Assembly: GCF_004777465.1 (NCBI RefSeq)
Contig: NZ_CP038462.1
Location: 930,001 to 994,000 of the forward strand
Length of the DNA stretch: 64,000 nucleotides
Direction of reading: 5' to 3'
Source of the DNA: Nocardioides daphniae
GTDB lineage: Bacteria > Actinomycetota > Actinomycetes > Propionibacteriales > Nocardioidaceae
The position numbers and the translations under genes are program-made. Under the pieces are notes generated by a model, which saw only the letters and a list, made by a program, of their open reading frames with translations, had not been told where the DNA came from and ran no database searches. Each line of letters starts with the position of its first letter. The stretch's first letter is position 1. Shown here in pieces: positions 18,944 to 26,491 of this stretch.

Positions 18944-19597
18944 TCAGGCGTCGCCGGCCCACTCCTTCTTGGCCACCAGCAGGCCGTCGCCCACGGGCAG
19001 CAGCACCGGCACGAGGTTGTCGTTCTCGGCGACGAGGCGGCTGAGCTCGCGGATCGCGGAGGTCTCCGGGTCGCGCTGCGACGGGTCGGCCACCCGGTCG
19101 TGCCACAGGGCGTTGTCGAACGCCACCACGCCGCCGGGGCGCAGCAGGCGCAGGGCCTCGGCCAGGTAGGCGGAGTACTCACGCTTGTCTCCGTCGCAGA
19201 AGACCAGGTCGTAGTGGCCGTCGGTGAGGCGGGGGGGGAGCACGTCGAGGGCCGAGCCGCTGATCGTGCGGGCGCGCTGCGAGGGGATGCCGGCCTCGCT
19301 GAAGGTCTCCTTGGCGAGGCGCTGGTGCTCGGCCTCGATGTCGACCGTGGTGAGGACGCCGTCAGGGCGCATCCCGCGGAGCATCCACAGCCCCGAGACG
19401 CCGGTGCCCGTGCCGATCTCGACGACCGTGCGCGCCTCCAGGACGGCGGTGAGGAAGCGCAGCGCCGCACCCGTGCCCGAGCTGATCGGGACCACGCCCA
19501 CCTCGTCCGCGCGGGCCCGGGCGGCGTGCAGGACCTCGTCCTCGGTGATGAACTGCTCGGAGTAGTTCCAGCTCGCGGGCTTCAGCGGAGCGGTGAT
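18944..19597 (-). CDS. SAM-dependent O-methyltransferase (start codon unclear)
   Basis: This is a catechol-type (class I, O-MT family 3) methyltransferase. The SAM motif VVEIGTGTGVSGLWML and the acidic VDIEAEHQ turn are present, along with the metal-binding pair DLVFCDGDKREYSAY and DNALW. The conserved N-terminus (ITAPLKPASWNYSEQFITEDEVLHAARARADEV, 19597-19499) is encoded in frame upstream of the first legal start GTG 19501. That region reads ATC-ATC-ACC after a GGAGG box, with no ATG, GTG or TTG in reach. Either a rare ATC start is used, the start has mutated, or one base is miscalled. If the internal GTG is used, about 32 conserved residues are lost. Confidence 0.8.
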   Translation of the reverse strand: MTAPLKPASWNYSEQFITEDEVLHAARARADEVGVVPISSGTGAALRFLTAVLEARTVVEIGTGTGVSGLWMLRGMRPDGVLTTVDIEAEHQRLAKETFSEAGIPSQRARTISGSALDVLPPRLTDGHYDLVFCDGDKREYSAYLAEALRLLRPGGVVAFDNALWHDRVADPSQRDPETSAIRELSRLVAENDNLVPVLLPVGDGLLVAKKEWAGDA

Positions 19598-19735
19598 GAT
19601 GGCCTCCTCAGTGGGGGCCGCCTGGCGAGGCGGCTGGGCACGCTCGTCGCCGCGGTGGCGACATGCCTGTGGACTCTATCGCGAAAGGGTCCCGCCGGGC
19701 GGCAGCCGTGGGGCGTACGACGTGCGGATCCCGCG

Positions 19736-19761
19736 GGAACACCACGTGCAGGTCGTTCGTT
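19736..19761 (+). promoter_or_regulatory. candidate ECF sigma-type promoter upstream of sigE
   Basis: GGAAC (19736-19740) and CGTT (19758-19761) are separated by exactly 17 bases. This matches the GGAAC-N17/18-CGTT form recognised by actinobacterial SigE/SigH-like ECF factors. It lies about 135 bases upstream of the sigma gene, so autoregulation is likely. Other elements in the surrounding roughly 300-base gene-free stretch (19598-19896) are a repeated GTTCTTC motif at 19775-19800 and the Shine-Dalgarno of sigE. Confidence 0.55.
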
Positions 19762-19896
19762 GGGGCCGGTGAGGAGTTCTTCAACGCCTCACAGGTTCTT
19801 CTCAGTCCAGCGGCCTAGCCTCGAGTGGCACCACAGGAGATCGAAGTGTTCGGACTTCCGCAGCGACCGCACCGGTCGGGCCGACAGGAGGAGACC

Positions 19897-20487
19897 ATGG
19901 AGCCAGGAGTGGCTGACGCCGTCCCCACGTGGGACGAGATCGTCACGCAGCACTCCGACCGGGTCTTCCGCCTCGCCTACCGGCTGACCGGCAACCGCTA
20001 CGACGCCGAGGACCTCACCCAGGAGGTCTTCGTCCGGGTCTTCCGCAAGCTCGACACCTACACCCCCGGCACCTTCGAGGGGTGGCTGCACCGCGTCACC
20101 ACCAACCTCTTCCTCGACCAGGCGCGCCGCAGGCAGCGCATCCGCTTCGACGCGCTCTCCGACGAGCGGGCCGGCCGCCTCGCCTCGGGCGAGCTCGACC
20201 CCGAGTCCGCGATGACGGCGCAGACCTTCGACGACGACGTCGAGCGGGCCCTGGCCACGCTGCCGCCCGACTTCCGTGCCGCCGTCGTCCTCTGCGACGT
20301 CGAGGGACTGACGTACGAGGAGATCGCGGAGATCATGGGCGCCAAGCTCGGCACCGTGCGCTCGCGCATCCACCGGGGCCGCGCCATGCTGCGTACGGCG
20401 CTGGCCCACCGCGCGCCCGCCCCCGGGCGGCAGCGCCACTCCGGCCCGGCGACCGGTCCCGTCCGCGTCCTGGGAGGGGCCCAGTGA
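19897..20487 (+). CDS. sigE: ECF RNA polymerase sigma factor, SigE-like
   Basis: This 196-residue extracytoplasmic-function sigma factor directs RNA polymerase to stress promoters. Region 2 spans residues about 20-85 ([27 protein letters not shown] and [17 protein letters not shown]). Region 4 spans about 120-175 ([25 protein letters not shown] and [15 protein letters not shown]). ATG 19897 follows AGGAGG closely; GTG 19825 would add a 24-residue unlikely extension. It overlaps an anti-sigma factor, then an HtrA protease. This is the conserved actinobacterial sigE-rseA-htrA order for envelope stress. Confidence 0.93.
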   Translation: MEPGVADAVPTWDEIVTQHSDRVFRLAYRLTGNRYDAEDLTQEVFVRVFRKLDTYTPGTFEGWLHRVTTNLFLDQARRRQRIRFDALSDERAGRLASGELDPESAMTAQTFDDDVERALATLPPDFRAAVVLCDVEGLTYEEIAEIMGAKLGTVRSRIHRGRAMLRTALAHRAPAPGRQRHSGPATGPVRVLGGAQ

Positions 20488-20996
20488 TCGGCGGCCACCT
20501 CGGCACCAAGGTCAGCGCCCTGCTCGACGGGTGCCTCTCCCCGGCGGAGGAGGAGCGGGCCTGGGAGCACGTGCACACCTGCCACCCGTGCCGTGACGCC
20601 GTCGAGCGTGAGGGCTGGGTCAAGACCCAGCTCTCCCAGATCGGCCCCTGCCCGAGCGCGTCGCGCGGCTTCTCCGTGGCGCTGCGCGAGAGCCTGCTGA
20701 GCCCCCACTTCGCGGCCGCCGGGGCGACCTACCCCGACGAGCTGCCCGAGGTGCCGGTCTCGCAGTCCGTGCGCCCCCGCCACCTGGTGGCGCTCGGCAG
20801 CAGCGCGATCGGCATGGCGGTGCTCGGTGTGGTGGCTCTCGGCGCGGCTCCGGCCAACGCCCCCTCGCTCGACCGCAGGGCGCCGACGACCAGCATCGTG
20901 CCGCCCACGACGACCTCGGTCGTACGCCCTGCGACCACGCCCGCTGCGACGGCCACCGTGCGCCCCTACGTGCTTCGCGACACAATGGCCCCGTGA
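20484..20996 (+). CDS. zinc-containing anti-sigma factor, RseA-like
   Basis: This 170-residue regulator is expected to hold the neighbouring sigma factor inactive at the membrane. The N-terminal zinc anti-sigma motif His-x3-Cys-x2-Cys is seen in [12 protein letters not shown] near residues 33-44. A hydrophobic segment [18 protein letters not shown] near residues 107-125 is a likely membrane anchor, followed by a Thr/Pro-rich outer tail ([13 protein letters not shown]). The start GTG 20484 overlaps the sigma-factor stop (GTGA), so the pair are co-translated. The stop in turn overlaps the protease start. Confidence 0.88.
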   Translation: MIGGHLGTKVSALLDGCLSPAEEERAWEHVHTCHPCRDAVEREGWVKTQLSQIGPCPSASRGFSVALRESLLSPHFAAAGATYPDELPEVPVSQSVRPRHLVALGSSAIGMAVLGVVALGAAPANAPSLDRRAPTTSIVPPTTTSVVRPATTPAATATVRPYVLRDTMAP

Positions 20997-22447
20997 GCCA
21001 GGACCCCACCGCCTCCCACGAGCCCTCCTCCCCGTCGTCGGACCAGCCTGCGGAACCCCCGCGGGCCGAGGAGCCCGTCTCCGAGCTGAGTGCCGAGCAC
21101 GGCTCCGAGCTGGGTGCCGAGCCCGCCTCCGAGCGAGCCTCAGAGCCAAGTGTTGGGCCCGCCGCTGAGCCCGCCGCTGAGCCCGCCGCTGAGCCCGTCG
21201 AGGCGCAGGCGCCCGTCCGGGAGCAGCCGACCGAGGTGACGCGCCCGCTCCCGCCGGTCCCGGCCGGGCAGTACGCCGCGCACCAGGCTCCGCCGTTCTT
21301 CCCGCCCGCCACGCCGCCGGCCCCTGCCCCGCCCTCACCCGGGGCGCCGGTGGGCACCCACGCGAAGCGGCCCGCCGTCCCTGCCTGGACGTGGCCCGCC
21401 ATCGCGGCGACCTCGCTGGTCCTGGGTCTGCTCGGTGGCGTGCTGGGCGCCGGCATCCAGGACCGCATCGACACCTCCAGCCTCGGCCTCGGGTCGTCGG
21501 GCACCCGCACCGCGCCGCCACTGGCGAAGGACAACCAGTCGATCGCCGCGGTCGCCGACGAGCTGCTCCCCAGCACCGTGCAGGTGCTCGCCTCCGGCAA
21601 CGGCGCCGCGGGCACCGGCTCCGGCTTCGTGCTCGACCGGGCCGGCCACGTGGTCACCAACAACCACGTCGTGACCGGGGCCGCCGACGGCGGCACCGTC
21701 GAGGTGGTCGCCGCCAACGGCCGCGTCTACGACGCCGAGGTCATCGGGCGCAGCCGCGTCTACGACCTGGCCGTGCTCAAGGTGGCCGGCGCCAAGGAGC
21801 TGCGCCCCGCCAGCCTCGGTGCCTCCGACGACCTGCTGGTCGGCGACGGCGTCGTCGCCTTCGGCGCGCCGCTCGGCCTGAGCCAGACCGTCACGGCCGG
21901 CATCGTGAGCGCCAAGAACCGTCCGGTCACCACCGGCTCCTCGTCGGACGAGTCGTCCTTCATCAACGCCGTCCAGACCGATGCCGCCATCAACCCCGGC
22001 AACTCGGGTGGCCCGCTGGTCGACCTCCAGGGTCGGGTCGTCGGCGTCAACACCGCCATCGCCACCACCGGCGGCGTGCTCGCCGAGGCCGGCAACATCG
22101 GCGTCGGCTTCGCCATCCCGATCGAGCAGGTCAAGGTGACCGCCGACCAGATCCTGCGGACCGGCGAGGCGCGCTACCCGGTGATCGGGGCACGGGTCGA
22201 CACCAGCGACGCGCAGAAGGGCAACGGCGCCGTCATCGACGAGGTGCTGGCCAACTCGCCCGCCCAGAGCGCGGGCCTCGAGGACGACGACCTCGTGCTC
22301 GCCGTCGACGGCGTACGCGTGACCGACGGCATCGCGCTGATCGTGCGGATCCGCACCTTCCAGCCCGGCGACGAGGTGGAGTTCACCGTGCGCCGCGACG
22401 GCAAGGAGCGCACCCTCCGGATCACCCTGGGCTCAGAGGTGGGCTGA
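20993..22447 (+). CDS. HtrA/DegP-type membrane-anchored serine protease with PDZ domain
   Basis: This is a 484-residue envelope protease. Residues 1-120 are a disordered cytoplasmic Pro/Ala/Glu-rich region, including three 12-base tandem copies encoding Ala-Glu-Pro-Ala. A membrane helix spans about 131-150 (WPAIAATSLVLGLLGGVLGA). The trypsin-like domain has the full triad: His in TNNHVVTG, Asp in RVYDLAVLKV and Ser in NPGNSGGPLV. A PDZ domain occupies the C-terminal 95 residues (LANSPAQSAGLEDDDLVLAVDG). It is the third gene of the sigma/anti-sigma operon, and likely degrades misfolded envelope proteins or takes part in anti-sigma turnover. Confidence 0.93.
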   Translation: MSQDPTASHEPSSPSSDQPAEPPRAEEPVSELSAEHGSELGAEPASERASEPSVGPAAEPAAEPAAEPVEAQAPVREQPTEVTRPLPPVPAGQYAAHQAPPFFPPATPPAPAPPSPGAPVGTHAKRPAVPAWTWPAIAATSLVLGLLGGVLGAGIQDRIDTSSLGLGSSGTRTAPPLAKDNQSIAAVADELLPSTVQVLASGNGAAGTGSGFVLDRAGHVVTNNHVVTGAADGGTVEVVAANGRVYDAEVIGRSRVYDLAVLKVAGAKELRPASLGASDDLLVGDGVVAFGAPLGLSQTVTAGIVSAKNRPVTTGSSSDESSFINAVQTDAAINPGNSGGPLVDLQGRVVGVNTAIATTGGVLAEAGNIGVGFAIPIEQVKVTADQILRTGEARYPVIGARVDTSDAQKGNGAVIDEVLANSPAQSAGLEDDDLVLAVDGVRVTDGIALIVRIRTFQPGDEVEFTVRRDGKERTLRITLGSEVG

Positions 22448-22479
22448 CGCCCCCTCGCCCGGAGCAGGGGCTCGGAGGG

Positions 22480-22728
22480 TCAGACCTCCTGGCCACGCCC
22501 GGCGTCGGCCTCCACGAAGGGATGGTCGTCGACGAAGGCCTTGGTCTCGGTGTACATCTTCTCGATGAACGACTCGAGCTGGCTGGCCTCGACGCGCCAC
22601 TGGCCGCGCCCACCGATCTTGATCGCAGGCAGCTCACCGCGCCGGACGAGTGCGTACACCTGGGCGCTGGAGGTGTTGAGGACTTCCGCCACATCGGCCA
22701 ACGTGAGGAATCGGGGTGTGCCGCTCAT
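22480..22728 (-). CDS. helix-turn-helix protein, excisionase/BldC-like
   Basis: This 82-residue MerR-like DNA-binding protein has one winged helix: LTLADVAEVLNTSSAQVYALVRRGELPAIKI, then GRGQWRVEASQLESFIEKMY. The family includes BldC of Streptomyces and phage excisionases. ATG 22728 follows GGAG; the longer in-frame start gives an unlikely Cys-rich extension. It is divergent from the CpaB-like gene at 22819 and 30 bases from the htrA stop. It may control the pilus genes beside it, but there is no direct evidence. Confidence 0.85.
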   Translation of the reverse strand: MSGTPRFLTLADVAEVLNTSSAQVYALVRRGELPAIKIGGRGQWRVEASQLESFIEKMYTETKAFVDDHPFVEADAGRGQEV

Positions 22729-22818
22729 TACTCCATCGTGCCACTGAATCGCGCAACCACAAGGGCTGAATCCGTCCGCTGTGGACAACGCCTGTCGCAA
22801 ACAGCGAGACCCGCCAAG

Positions 22819-23478
22819 ATGTGGCTCGTGAACATGGGGCTCGGGAAGTCAGAGATCAAGCCAGCCGTGCGCGGCTCGTCGCCGGGATGGCGCGACCCGC
22901 GGCTGTGGACGGGCATCGCGCTGATGCTCTGCTCCGTCGTGGTCGGCGCCAAGGTCGTGGGGTCGGCCGACGACAGCGTCGCCATGTGGACGTTGCGTGC
23001 CGACATGGCACCCGGAGACGTGGTCACCCCGGCCGACCTGGTCACGACCCGCGTCCGCTTCGAGCAGGCCTCCGAGGCGCAGCGCTACTTCACCGTCGAC
23101 GACACGCTGCCGGCGCAGCGCCACCTCGTACGCCCGGTCTCCGCCGGCGAGCTGCTCCCGCGTGCCGGCCTGGGGGAGGGCGACCCCGACACGTCCCGCG
23201 TCTCGGTGTCGGTGCCGGGCAGCCAGCTGCCGCCCGACGTCGAGGCCGGGAGCCGCGTCGACCTGTGGGTCGCGCCGCAGGGCTCCGGCGACCGCGGGCG
23301 GGCGAGCCTGGCCGTGCGAGACGTCGTGGTCCTGGCGGCACCGGAGGCCTCCGCCGAGCTCGTCGGCGCAGGAGGGGAGCGCCAGGTGGTGCTCGCGGTG
23401 CCGGACGACGGCACGGTCCTGGCCGAGGTGCTCACCGCCAGCGGGACCGGTCGCCTCATGATCGTCGGTCGGGGCTGA
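22819..23478 (+). CDS. SAF-domain Flp pilus assembly protein, CpaB/RcpC-like
   Basis: This 219-residue protein has an N-terminal membrane helix (LWTGIALMLCSVVVGAKVVG) followed by a SAF domain (TLRADMAPGDVVTPADLVTTRVRF), as in CpaB/RcpC of Tad pilus systems. The C-terminal part (VSVPGSQLPPDVEAGSRVDLWV and ASLAVRDVVVLAA) matches the rest of that family. ATG 22819 is used; GTG 22828 is possible. It is followed one base later by a TadZ-like ATPase gene, which supports a pilus role. The main tad operon starts 16 kb downstream. Confidence 0.83.
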   Translation: MWLVNMGLGKSEIKPAVRGSSPGWRDPRLWTGIALMLCSVVVGAKVVGSADDSVAMWTLRADMAPGDVVTPADLVTTRVRFEQASEAQRYFTVDDTLPAQRHLVRPVSAGELLPRAGLGEGDPDTSRVSVSVPGSQLPPDVEAGSRVDLWVAPQGSGDRGRASLAVRDVVVLAAPEASAELVGAGGERQVVLAVPDDGTVLAEVLTASGTGRLMIVGRG

Positions 23479-23479
23479 C

Positions 23480-24751
23480 GTGCGCTGCGTGCTGGTCCTG
23501 GCCTCGGGAGCCGCGTGGGAGTCCGACGCGCTGGACCGGCTGCGGGAGGCCTCAGGCATCGTCGTGCTGAAGCGGTGCGTCGACGTCGACGACCTGCTCG
23601 CCAGCGCAGCCACCCAGCAGGCCGACGTCGCGGTGGTCTCCTCCGACGCCCCGGGCCTGGACGGCTCGACGGTGCAGGCGCTGCGTCGCCACGGTGTCGG
23701 CGTCGTCGCGGTCACCGGGACCCACCTGCGCGAGGACGCCGAGGCTCGCCTGGCCCGGGTGGGGGTCCTGGCCGCGGTGCCGGAGACCGACCTGACCTCG
23801 TTGCCGGGGGCGCTGCTCGCGCTGGCCGACCACGAGGCGGCCGTGCCGGCCCCGCGTACGCCGCTGGCCGACGCCCCTGGTGCGGGTGACGCCGGGGGCG
23901 CGCCGCGACCCGCCGAGCCCGGTCGGGTCACCGTCGTCTGGGGTCCGGTCGGGGCACCCGGGCGCACCACGGTGGCCACGGCGATCGCCAGCGAGCTCGC
24001 CCGCCGGTCGCGGGCCACCGTGCTGGTCGACGCCGACCCCCACGCGAGCGTCGCGCAGCACCTGGGCGTGCAGGACCAGGTCTCGGGGCTGCTCTCGGCC
24101 GCCCGCACCGCCTCGCCCGTGCAGGCCGAGCGGCTCGCCGCCGCAGCCCGCGGGGTCGACGACCACCTGGCCCTGCTCACCGGGCTCCCGCGGCCCGAGC
24201 GCCAGGTCGAGCTGCGCGACGGCGTCCTCGGCGAGATCCTCACCGAGCTGGCGCTCACGTGCGACGTGGTCGTCGACACCGGCGCCGACCTGCTGGCGCC
24301 CCACGGTCTGCGTGACGGGGTCGCCGGGCTCACCCTGGAGGCGCTCGAGTCGGCCGACGAGGTGGTCGTCGTGGGGGCGGCCGACCCGGTCGGCCTGGCC
24401 CGCCTCGCGCGTGGCCTGGTGCAGCTGCGGGAGGGCTGGAGCGACACCCCGGTCCGGGTCGTCGTCAACCGGATGCGCCCCTCGCTGGGCTGGTCGCGCG
24501 CCGACGTCGCCGCCATGGTCGAGGGCTTCGCCTCGGTCTCCTCGCTGCACTTCCTGCCCGACGACCGGCAGGCCGTCGACCGTGCGCTCGTCGCGGCCCG
24601 CAGCGTGGCGCACGAGGAGGGGAGTGCGTTGGCCGGCGGCGTACGCGAGCTCGTCGACGCCCTGCACCCCGACACCTACCGCGCGCAGCCGCGCGGGGCC
24701 GGGTGGCCGCGGCTCAGGAGGCGAACAGCAGGAACAGTCCGCCAGCGGTGA
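23480..24751 (+). CDS. TadZ/CpaE-like MinD-family ATPase
   Basis: This 423-residue protein has an N-terminal degenerate receiver-like region (residues 1-120, VLVLASGAAWESDALDRL) and a MinD-like ATPase domain from about 150. The deviant Walker A is present as WGPVGAPGRTTVATAIASELA, followed by VLVDADPHASVAQHLG. TadZ/CpaE proteins place the Tad pilus machinery at a cell site. The usual signature Lys of deviant Walker A is replaced by Arg-Thr-Thr, as seen in many actinobacterial members. The 3' end overlaps the convergent membrane gene by 38 bases. Confidence 0.83.
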   Translation: MRCVLVLASGAAWESDALDRLREASGIVVLKRCVDVDDLLASAATQQADVAVVSSDAPGLDGSTVQALRRHGVGVVAVTGTHLREDAEARLARVGVLAAVPETDLTSLPGALLALADHEAAVPAPRTPLADAPGAGDAGGAPRPAEPGRVTVVWGPVGAPGRTTVATAIASELARRSRATVLVDADPHASVAQHLGVQDQVSGLLSAARTASPVQAERLAAAARGVDDHLALLTGLPRPERQVELRDGVLGEILTELALTCDVVVDTGADLLAPHGLRDGVAGLTLEALESADEVVVVGAADPVGLARLARGLVQLREGWSDTPVRVVVNRMRPSLGWSRADVAAMVEGFASVSSLHFLPDDRQAVDRALVAARSVAHEEGSALAGGVRELVDALHPDTYRAQPRGAGWPRLRRRTAGTVRQR

Positions 24752-26039
24752 AGGCCACCATCGCGACGAGCAGCGAGAGCTGACCACGCACCTGGTGCTC
24801 CTTGGGCAGCAGCGTCATGGCCCGGTCGTGCGAGGCGACCGCACCCAGCACGTGGCCGGTGACCACCGCGACGACCTTCATCACCGCCAGCGCCGTGGCC
24901 TGGTAGGCGATGGAGTGGTTGACCGCCCACCCGCCGGTGCCGAACCAGTCGTCGCCGCGCGACAGTGGGTCGCTCATCTGGATGACCGTGGTCTGGCCGA
25001 GCACGACCAGGTAGGAGAAGTAGTGGGCGACCATGTAGCCCACCACGATCGGCGGCGTCATCGAGTGCGCGTAGCGACGCGGCAGGTCGAGGCGGCGCGC
25101 GCCCGGCGCCAGGCCGGTCGCCATCGTGCCGAGCGTGAGGATCGCCCCGGCGAGCAGGACGAAGCCGGCCAGCGCGAGGTTGTTGAGCAGCGTCTGGTCG
25201 ATCTCGTTGGTCTGGAGGAACTTCACCCACGGCGGTGACTCCCGGAAGGAGTCGTAGGCGGTGCTGCCCAGCAGGACCGCCATCACCGCGGGCAGCCCCG
25301 GGCTGGGGGGCGTGGAGGCGAGGTTGCGCAGGGGGGAGACCAGCACCAGCCGGCCGTCGGCGCGACGTCCCCACACCGACAGCCTGGCCAGCAGCGAGGA
25401 GTAGACCTCGAAGGGGTCCGCGGCGGCCAGGAAGCGGTTGCCGAAGAGGAGCGCGCCGAGCACCATGGCGACGGCGTAGACGGTGATCCACAGCCGCAGC
25501 GTGCCGAGCGCGGTCTGGGAGGGGGAGACGAGCTCGAGCCAGACGAAGGCGTAGAGACCCGCGGCGGCGAGCCACAGGCCGAGCCGCTCGGGGAAGGCGT
25601 ACAGGCCGGTCTCGGGGTCGACCCGCAGCAAGCGGGAGAGCACCGCGTTGACCGCGCGGAAGGGGCTGAACGCCTTCCACACCGGACCGAGGACGAGGCT
25701 GGCCGGGACGATTCCGACCCAGAGCAGCACGTAGACCATGCCGAAGGCCGGGTTGGTCTCCAGGTCCTGACCGGCGACCAGGGTCAGCCCGAGGTAGGCG
25801 GAGGCGAGGAGGCCGACGACGGCCATGGCCACCCGCGCGGCCGTGGACTCCACGACGGCCTGGAGCTGCGGCAGGGGCCGCGAGCGCTCCATCGACTCGA
25901 AGCGCGGGTTGCGCCAGGCGATGGCCAGGACGACGAAGGAGACGACCAGCGCGGCGACGGCGCCGACGACCGCGAACTCCGCCGGGATGGGCAGGTCCTT
26001 GGCGCCGCCCAGGCCGTGGGCGGAGTAGGTGCCGTCCAC
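24714..26039 (-). CDS. polytopic membrane protein, type often named fenitrothion hydrolase
   Basis: This 441-residue protein has about ten membrane helices. It starts AHGLGGAKDLPIPAEFAVVG, a motif shared by actinobacterial proteins often named fenitrothion hydrolase, a name that probably says little about native function. Other features are LRLWITVYAVAMVLGALLFG, SPPWVKFLQTNEIDQT and VVGYMVAHYFSYL. GTG 26039 starts just after the lipoprotein stop at 26041. A longer frame through the lipoprotein exists only because of a frame break there. The pairing with a cupredoxin-like lipoprotein suggests a metal- or redox-linked membrane complex. Confidence 0.75.
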   Translation of the reverse strand: MDGTYSAHGLGGAKDLPIPAEFAVVGAVAALVVSFVVLAIAWRNPRFESMERSRPLPQLQAVVESTAARVAMAVVGLLASAYLGLTLVAGQDLETNPAFGMVYVLLWVGIVPASLVLGPVWKAFSPFRAVNAVLSRLLRVDPETGLYAFPERLGLWLAAAGLYAFVWLELVSPSQTALGTLRLWITVYAVAMVLGALLFGNRFLAAADPFEVYSSLLARLSVWGRRADGRLVLVSPLRNLASTPPSPGLPAVMAVLLGSTAYDSFRESPPWVKFLQTNEIDQTLLNNLALAGFVLLAGAILTLGTMATGLAPGARRLDLPRRYAHSMTPPIVVGYMVAHYFSYLVVLGQTTVIQMSDPLSRGDDWFGTGGWAVNHSIAYQATALAVMKVVAVVTGHVLGAVASHDRAMTLLPKEHQVRGQLSLLVAMVAFTAGGLFLLFAS

Positions 26040-26040
26040 G

Positions 26041-26414
26041 TCAGCGGACTTCGAGCTGGAGCACGACCACGTCGGGGTCGTGCAGCTCGACCTCGGCGAC
26101 CCGGGCTGGTCCAGCGTGGCCTCGATCGTGGTGGTGCCCTCCTCGAACGCCCACTCCTGCTCGGGGTTGGAGTGCACGTGCATCTCACCGGCACGGTCGG
26201 CGGTGATCTCGACGGTGAAGGGCTCACCGGCCGGGACCTCGACCCGCTCACCGAGCGGGGAGACCTCGTCGTCGGTGATCGTGATGGAGATCTTCTCCGG
26301 CGCCGGGGAGTCGGTCGGCTCGTCCTCGGAGCAGCCGGTCAGCGCCAGCGCCGCGGCCAGGGCCAGGGCAGCCACTCGGGGGGTCGATCGGGATCCAGCC
26401 ACGCGGGCAGACAT
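26041..26414 (-). pseudogene. cupredoxin-like lipoprotein (frameshifted near the C-terminus)
   Basis: This is a lipoprotein of about 124 residues. The signal peptide ends in the lipobox LTGC, followed by SEDEPTDSPAPEK and a beta-rich domain (ITITDDEVSPLGERVEVPAGEPFTVEITADRAGEMHVHSN) typical of cupredoxin-like EfeO/CopC-related folds. The expected ending VAEVELHDPDVVVLQLEVR is present, but one frame off. Adding one G at the CCCGGG near 26100-26104 restores it with a stop at 26041. As sequenced, the frame runs on into the membrane gene, giving an artificial 581-residue fusion. ATG 26414 has GGAGGAG upstream. Confidence 0.72.
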
Positions 26415-26491
26415 CTGGGTGTTTCTCCTCCGGTCGGGATCTTTCTGCCAGAATCCCATGTGCAGGCAAGCAGATGGACGGAAGGGCAGAC

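Noticed and set aside
21150..21200. Tandem 12-base repeats as a mobile or regulatory repeat
   Set aside because: They encode Ala-Glu-Pro-Ala in the disordered N-terminus of the HtrA protease and are best seen as coding microsatellite variation.
22448..22479. Terminator between htrA and the BldC-like gene
   Set aside because: The C/G-rich text offers only a weak, imperfect stem.
24714..26459. Single 581-residue lipoprotein-membrane fusion protein
   Set aside because: The join depends on a frame break. The lipoprotein has its own expected ending and stop at 26041, and the membrane protein its own start at 26039.
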